Part shown: piece after piece, positions 60,157-64,000 of the stretch
Layout: every line of letters starts with the position of its first letter
Position numbering within the stretch: position 1 is the first letter of the stretch
DNA from: VXNE01 sp963665455
GTDB lineage: Bacteria > Pseudomonadota > Gammaproteobacteria > Pseudomonadales > Azotimanducaceae
Direction of reading: 5' to 3'
NCBI GenBank assembly: GCA_963665455.1
Contig: OY762279.1
Location: 4,154,001-4,218,000, forward strand
Length of the DNA stretch: 64,000 bases
Translations under genes and position numbers: made by a program
The notes under the pieces: generated by a model
Told to the model about the DNA's origin: nothing
Databases searched by the model: none
What the model saw: only the letters and a program-made list of their open reading frames with translations

Positions 60157-61533
60157 ATGCCCGCGACGAGCACCGACCCCCACGCCGAGGTCGCCACACC
60201 CGCACCGCACGACCCGGAGTCCGCCTTCTTCAGCGAGACGCCGCCGGCGCACCGCCCCCTGCCCCTCACCCCCGACCTCGACCCGCCCGGTGCCGACCAA
60301 CTCGGGCTGTCTCCCGAGGAGATCGAGCAGTTCCGCACGCAGGGGTACGTCATCAAGCGGGGACTCATTCCCACCGAGGACCTCGCGCCGTTTCGCGAAC
60401 TCTTCTGGCGGCAGCCGCCCGTGGTCCATGCCGGCGTGCGCCGGGACGATCCCGCCACCTGGCTCGATCCGGGGGACCGCTGGATCGAGGAGAACCGCTG
60501 GGGCCTCGATCACGACTGGATGGGAAGCGATCCGTGGCCGGAACCCGAGGACGAGCGGCCCGGCGCCAGCGTGGGCGAACGCGTCGGGCGCCTGGCGCAC
60601 CGCCTCAACCGGGACTCGGTGAACGACGTCTGGCGCTGGCACGGCATCGGCCACGACCCGGCCTTCGTCGCCGCGACCTCCGCGCATCCGCGCATGCTCC
60701 ATATGCTCGAGGCGCTGATGGGCGGCCCGGTGAAGCGGCCCTGGCGCAACCGCGGCGTCTACGCGATCTTTCCGCGCGCCTCCGACGAGCGGGAGTCGCG
60801 GCTCGGGCCGCACATGGACCAGAACATGATGGAGCTCTCCGGCGTGACCTTGCTGGACGACGTGCCGCCGCACTCCGGCGGGTTCACGATCTTTCCGACC
60901 TCGCCGCAAAGGCTCTACCCGACCTCGGAGCAGGCCCTCAACTGGGTGGCCACGGAAGCGTCGGTGGAGGCCATCGACCGCCTCAAGGCCGAGGTGCAGC
61001 CGGTCGAATTCACGGGGCGCGCCGGCGACACGATCTTCGCGCACGGGCTGGTCGTGCATACCGCGGGTCTCCACGACACGGACCGCCTGCGGCTCGCCAT
61101 CATCCAGGATTTCAACAAGATCCGCCGGCGCAGCCACATGCGCTGGACCGCGGCCGGCAAGCACGGCGGCCCGCGCGTCCACTGCGGCATGGACGGCTGT
61201 TTCCGCATTCCGACGGATAGCGACGACGATCCGGCCGACGGCCTGCGCGAGGTCACCAATCAGTGGATCATGGACTCGAACGAGTTCGTGCTGTCGCGGG
61301 ACGCGCCCTTCGACGACATGTTCCATGACTGGAACTTGGGCCGCGAGCCGGTGCGCGGGCACGTGGTGGACGAACCGCCCTGGTGGCGGAAGTATGGTCT
61401 CCCGGCGTTGCCCTCCGCGACCCAGCCCTCGGGCGGCGGCGGGATGGCGGCGGTGCCGCTCTCCGAGGTGGCTACCTACGCGGGAGACGGGGTCTGGCGC
61501 GTGCGCTCGCGGGCGAATGATTGGATGGCGTAG
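60157..61533 (+). CDS. Phytanoyl-CoA dioxygenase (PhyH) family protein
   Basis: 458-aa Fe(II)/2-oxoglutarate oxygenase. Start LSPEEIEQFRTQGYVIKRGL is the PhyH helix; iron ligands H and D in LGPHMDQNMM near residue 225 and the distal His in AHGLVVHTAGLHD; Arg in DRLRLAII binds 2-oxoglutarate. It is longer than typical PhyH (about 300), mainly because of an internal insert and a C-terminal extension. PhyH proteins are extremely abundant in sponge-associated bacteria; the substrate is unknown. Confidence 0.87.
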   Translation: MPATSTDPHAEVATPAPHDPESAFFSETPPAHRPLPLTPDLDPPGADQLGLSPEEIEQFRTQGYVIKRGLIPTEDLAPFRELFWRQPPVVHAGVRRDDPATWLDPGDRWIEENRWGLDHDWMGSDPWPEPEDERPGASVGERVGRLAHRLNRDSVNDVWRWHGIGHDPAFVAATSAHPRMLHMLEALMGGPVKRPWRNRGVYAIFPRASDERESRLGPHMDQNMMELSGVTLLDDVPPHSGGFTIFPTSPQRLYPTSEQALNWVATEASVEAIDRLKAEVQPVEFTGRAGDTIFAHGLVVHTAGLHDTDRLRLAIIQDFNKIRRRSHMRWTAAGKHGGPRVHCGMDGCFRIPTDSDDDPADGLREVTNQWIMDSNEFVLSRDAPFDDMFHDWNLGREPVRGHVVDEPPWWRKYGLPALPSATQPSGGGGMAAVPLSEVATYAGDGVWRVRSRANDWMA

Positions 61534-61560
61534 GCGCGTAAACGCGACCAACCGACTTCC

Positions 61561-62739
61561 TCAAACAATCCCCGCCGTCCCGAGCGCGGCGAGGTCCTCC
61601 TCGGAAACTCCGAGCAGGCCCTTGTAGACCTCGTCGTTGTGCGCCCCGAGTTCTGGCCCCGGCCAGCGCACCGTCCCCTGGGTGCGCGACATCTTCGGGA
61701 ACACGTTCTGCATCTTGAGCCGCTCGAACACCGGATGCGCCACGTCGATGATCGCGTCGCGGGCCTGGAAGTGCGGGTCGGCGAGCATCTCCGGCGTGCG
61801 GAAGATGCGCCCGGAGGGCACGCCATGCCGTTCGAGGGTGTCGAGGAGCGCGTCGGCGTCGAGCGTCGCCGTCCAGTGGGCGATGGCGTCGTCCAGTTCG
61901 TCCTGATGTTCGCCCCGCGCCACGTGGTCGGCATAACGCGGATCGCTCGCGAGTTCCGGCTGCCCCATGGCCTCGGCGAGGCGGGCGAACACCGAGTCCT
62001 GGTTCGCGCCCATCAGGATCATCTCGCCGTCGGCCGTCGGATAGACGTTCGACGGCGCGGTCTTCGGCAGGATGGCCCCGCTGCGCTCCCGGATCGTGCC
62101 GCCCTGGGTGTACTCCGGCACGGTGGACTCCATCACGGCGAGCACCGCCTCGTAGATGGCCGAATCCACCACCTGCCCCTTGCCGGTACGCTCGCGGTCG
62201 TGCAGCGCGGCCAGGGCCCCGACGCAGGCGAACATCGCGGCGAGGGAGTCCCCGATGGAGAGCCCGACGCGGCTCGGCGGCCGGTCCGGGTCCCCGGCGA
62301 GGTAGCGGATGCCCCCCATCGCCTCGCCGACGGAGCCGTAGCCCGCGCGGCGGGCATACGGCCCCGTTTGTCCGAATCCGGATACCCGCACCATCACGAG
62401 CCGTTCGTTCACCGCCGAGAGCCCCTCGAAGTCGAGCCCCCACTTCTCCAGCGTCCCCGGCCGGAAGTTCTCGATCAGCACGTCGGCCTGGGCCACGAGT
62501 TGCTTCAGGAGGTCCTGGCCACGCGGCTCGCGTAGGTTGAGCGTCACGGACTTCTTGTTGCGCGCGATCACCGGCCACCACACCGGCAGCCCCCGGCCCC
62601 AGGCGCGCATCGGGTCGCCGGTGCCGGGCGGCTCGATCTTGATGACCTCGGCGCCCATGTCCCCGAACAATTGACCGCAGAAGGGGCCGGCAATCAGGGT
62701 GCCGAGTTCGACCACGCGGATGTCCGTTAGCGGGCCGAT
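61561..62739 (-). CDS. CaiB/BaiF family CoA transferase
   Basis: About 390-aa class III CoA transferase. IRVVELGTLIAGPFCGQLFGDMGAEVIKIEPPGTGDPMR is split over the typical N-terminus; the catalytic Asp is in VGLSIGDSLAAMFA; GHxx-like DAIYEAVLAVMES follows. It moves CoA between acids, suiting the nearby PhyH. No ATG/GTG/TTG begins the conserved region: translation may start at an ATC (62739) after GGAGATGCCC or at GTG 62715, losing eight residues. It overlaps glnS by 13 bp in the first case. Good evidence for function, weak for the start. Confidence 0.85.
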   Translation of the reverse strand: MGPLTDIRVVELGTLIAGPFCGQLFGDMGAEVIKIEPPGTGDPMRAWGRGLPVWWPVIARNKKSVTLNLREPRGQDLLKQLVAQADVLIENFRPGTLEKWGLDFEGLSAVNERLVMVRVSGFGQTGPYARRAGYGSVGEAMGGIRYLAGDPDRPPSRVGLSIGDSLAAMFACVGALAALHDRERTGKGQVVDSAIYEAVLAVMESTVPEYTQGGTIRERSGAILPKTAPSNVYPTADGEMILMGANQDSVFARLAEAMGQPELASDPRYADHVARGEHQDELDDAIAHWTATLDADALLDTLERHGVPSGRIFRTPEMLADPHFQARDAIIDVAHPVFERLKMQNVFPKMSRTQGTVRWPGPELGAHNDEVYKGLLGVSEEDLAALGTAGIV

Positions 62740-64000
62740 GGGGCATCTCCAGGCTTGTAGGAATCCCGCAGCGTGACGATGCGGTTGAACACCGGGCTCT
62801 CGGGGGAGTGTTCGACGGGATCCTTGAAGAAGTAGCCGACGCGCTCGAACTGGAAGCGCTCCGCCTCCGCGTCCACGAGCGCGGGCTCCACGAGCGCCTC
62901 GGCGACGGCGAGGGAGTCGGGATTCAGTTCCGTCGCCATGTTGTCCGGGCTCGGGGCGGGGACGGAGAACAGCCGGTCGTATACCCGAACGACCGCCGGA
63001 AGCGCGGACCGCCGGCTCACCCAGTGGATGACGCCCTTCGGCTTGAGGCCGCTGGTGTCGCTGCCGCTCTTCGATTCGGGGAAGTAGGTGCAGCGCAACT
63101 CGGCCACCCGGCCCGTCTCGTCCCGAACCGCTTCGTCGCAGCGGATGACGTAGCCATACCGCAGCCGCACAAGCGCACCCGGGGACAGCCGGCGGTACTT
63201 GCGCGGCGGCTCCGCCATGAAGTCCTCCCGCTCGATGGCGAGCGCGCGCCCGAAGGTCAGGGGGCGCGTGCCCATCTCCGCGTGCTTCCCGTGCCAGGGG
63301 GCTTCGAGGGTCTCGTCCACCTCGGACGGATAGTTGACGATGGTGACGGGGAGCAGATCGAGCACCGCCATCGCGCGCGGGGCGGTGTCCTCCAGGGCCT
63401 GGCGCGCACAGAAGTCGAGGAGTTCCATCGCGACGCGATTCTCCTGCTTGGTGACGCCGACGCGCCGGCAGAAATCGCGAATCATCTCCGGCGTGTAGCC
63501 CCGGCGCCGGAGGCCGGAGATCGTGGGCAGGCGGGGATCGTCCCATCCGGCGACGTGACCGCCCTCGACCAAGGTGCGGAAGAACCGGGTGGACATCACG
63601 GTGAACTCTAGGTTCAGCCGCGAGAACTCGATCTGCGGCGGGTGGAAGTTCACGTCCACGTTGTCGAGCACCCAGTCGTAGAGTTCGCGGTTGTTCTCGA
63701 ACTCCAGCGTGCATAGGGAGTGCGTGATGCCCTCCAACGCGTCGGAGAGGCAGTGGGTGAAGTCGTACATCGGGTAGATGCACCAGTTGTCGCCGGTGCG
63801 GTGGTGGGTCGCGTGCCGGATACGGTAGAGCACCGGATCCCGCATGACGATGTTCGACGCGGCCATGTCGATCTTCGCGCGCAGCACGTGGGCGCCGTCC
63901 GGGAACTCCCCGGCGCGCATGCGGCGGAACAGGTCCAGGTTCTCCGCCACGGGCCGGTTCCGGAAGGGGCTCGGCCGGCCGGCTTCGCTGAAGCTGCCAC
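62727..64000 (-). CDS. glnS: Glutaminyl-tRNA synthetase, C-terminal ~3/4 (cut by window edge)
   Basis: Reverse-strand frame open to the right edge: GSFSEAGRPSPFRNRPVAENLDLFRRM then AKIDMAASNIVMRDPVLYRI, IYPMYDFTHCLSDALEGITHSLCTLEF, all diagnostic of GlnRS. GWDDPRLPTISGLRRRGYTPEMI and two C-terminal beta-barrels follow. The HIGH motif is outside. The KMSKS-equivalent reads VMSTR (E. coli VMSKR), with Thr for the second Lys. The enzyme charges tRNA-Gln with glutamine in the cytoplasm. Its presence implies that the organism does not rely solely on GatCAB. Confidence 0.93.
   Translation of the reverse strand, partial: GSFSEAGRPSPFRNRPVAENLDLFRRMRAGEFPDGAHVLRAKIDMAASNIVMRDPVLYRIRHATHHRTGDNWCIYPMYDFTHCLSDALEGITHSLCTLEFENNRELYDWVLDNVDVNFHPPQIEFSRLNLEFTVMSTRFFRTLVEGGHVAGWDDPRLPTISGLRRRGYTPEMIRDFCRRVGVTKQENRVAMELLDFCARQALEDTAPRAMAVLDLLPVTIVNYPSEVDETLEAPWHGKHAEMGTRPLTFGRALAIEREDFMAEPPRKYRRLSPGALVRLRYGYVIRCDEAVRDETGRVAELRCTYFPESKSGSDTSGLKPKGVIHWVSRRSALPAVVRVYDRLFSVPAPSPDNMATELNPDSLAVAEALVEPALVDAEAERFQFERVGYFFKDPVEHSPESPVFNRIVTLRDSYKPGDAPSAR

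Overview
The window is a GC-rich (roughly two-thirds G+C) bacterial chromosome segment with tightly packed genes. A glutaminyl-tRNA synthetase, TauD/PhyH dioxygenases, CaiB-type CoA transferase, flavin monooxygenase and many SDR and luciferase-like oxidoreductases suggest an environmental pseudomonadote, most likely gammaproteobacterial. This is inference from gene content only; no rRNA or phylogenetic marker analysis is possible here.

Layout. 1-2.8 kb: 5' part of an IS110 transposase cut by the window edge, its structured upstream end, a DUF4403 membrane-anchored protein and a cluster of five palindromes. 2.9-6.9 kb: operon of two sulfatases and the formylglycine-generating enzyme that would activate them. 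6.9-11.1 kb: a toxin/defence-flavoured patch (PIN toxin plus antitoxin, Fic protein, VapC/FitA pair, Uma2-type nuclease-like protein). 11.2-27.3 kb: catabolic and detoxification genes (GSTs, luciferase-like monooxygenases, SDRs, epimerases, enoyl-CoA hydratase, TauD dioxygenase, MDR reductase) with an orphan AAA ATPase, a Nudix hydrolase and an AlkB homologue. 27.3-40.4 kb: DUF222-HNH endonuclease, DUF35/thiolase pair, HAD, VOC, Baeyer-Villiger-type monooxygenase, PLP enzyme, EPSP synthase, DUF3604 protein. 40.5-53.9 kb: a complete type I-G (formerly I-U) CRISPR-Cas locus. 53.9-56.1 kb: decayed genes and small ORFs. 56.1-64 kb: metallo-beta-lactamase-fold protein, zinc dehydrogenase, MFS exporter, orphan Phd antitoxin, PhyH dioxygenase, CaiB CoA transferase and glnS (cut by the right edge).

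The most interesting part is the CRISPR locus. The array has 44 repeats and is transcribed leftward from a leader next to cas2. cas2 and a cas4-cas1 fusion run leftward; cas3-csb3-csb1-csb2 run rightward. Between the two modules lies a hicB/hicA toxin-antitoxin pair, with hicA overlapping cas3. The 293 bp between hicB and hicA holds a previously unannotated miniature CRISPR: a degenerate repeat, a 35-nt spacer, and a second repeat whose hairpin stem has a different sequence but exactly the array-repeat geometry. The first 16 nt of this spacer match (15/16, sole mismatch at position 6) a site 35 bp upstream on the opposite strand, directly next to a TTC PAM. This is the expected architecture of a CreA/CreR-type regulatory guide. 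I infer that the Cas effector represses the promoter of its own hicA-cas3-csb operon, and that loss of the effector would derepress the HicA toxin.
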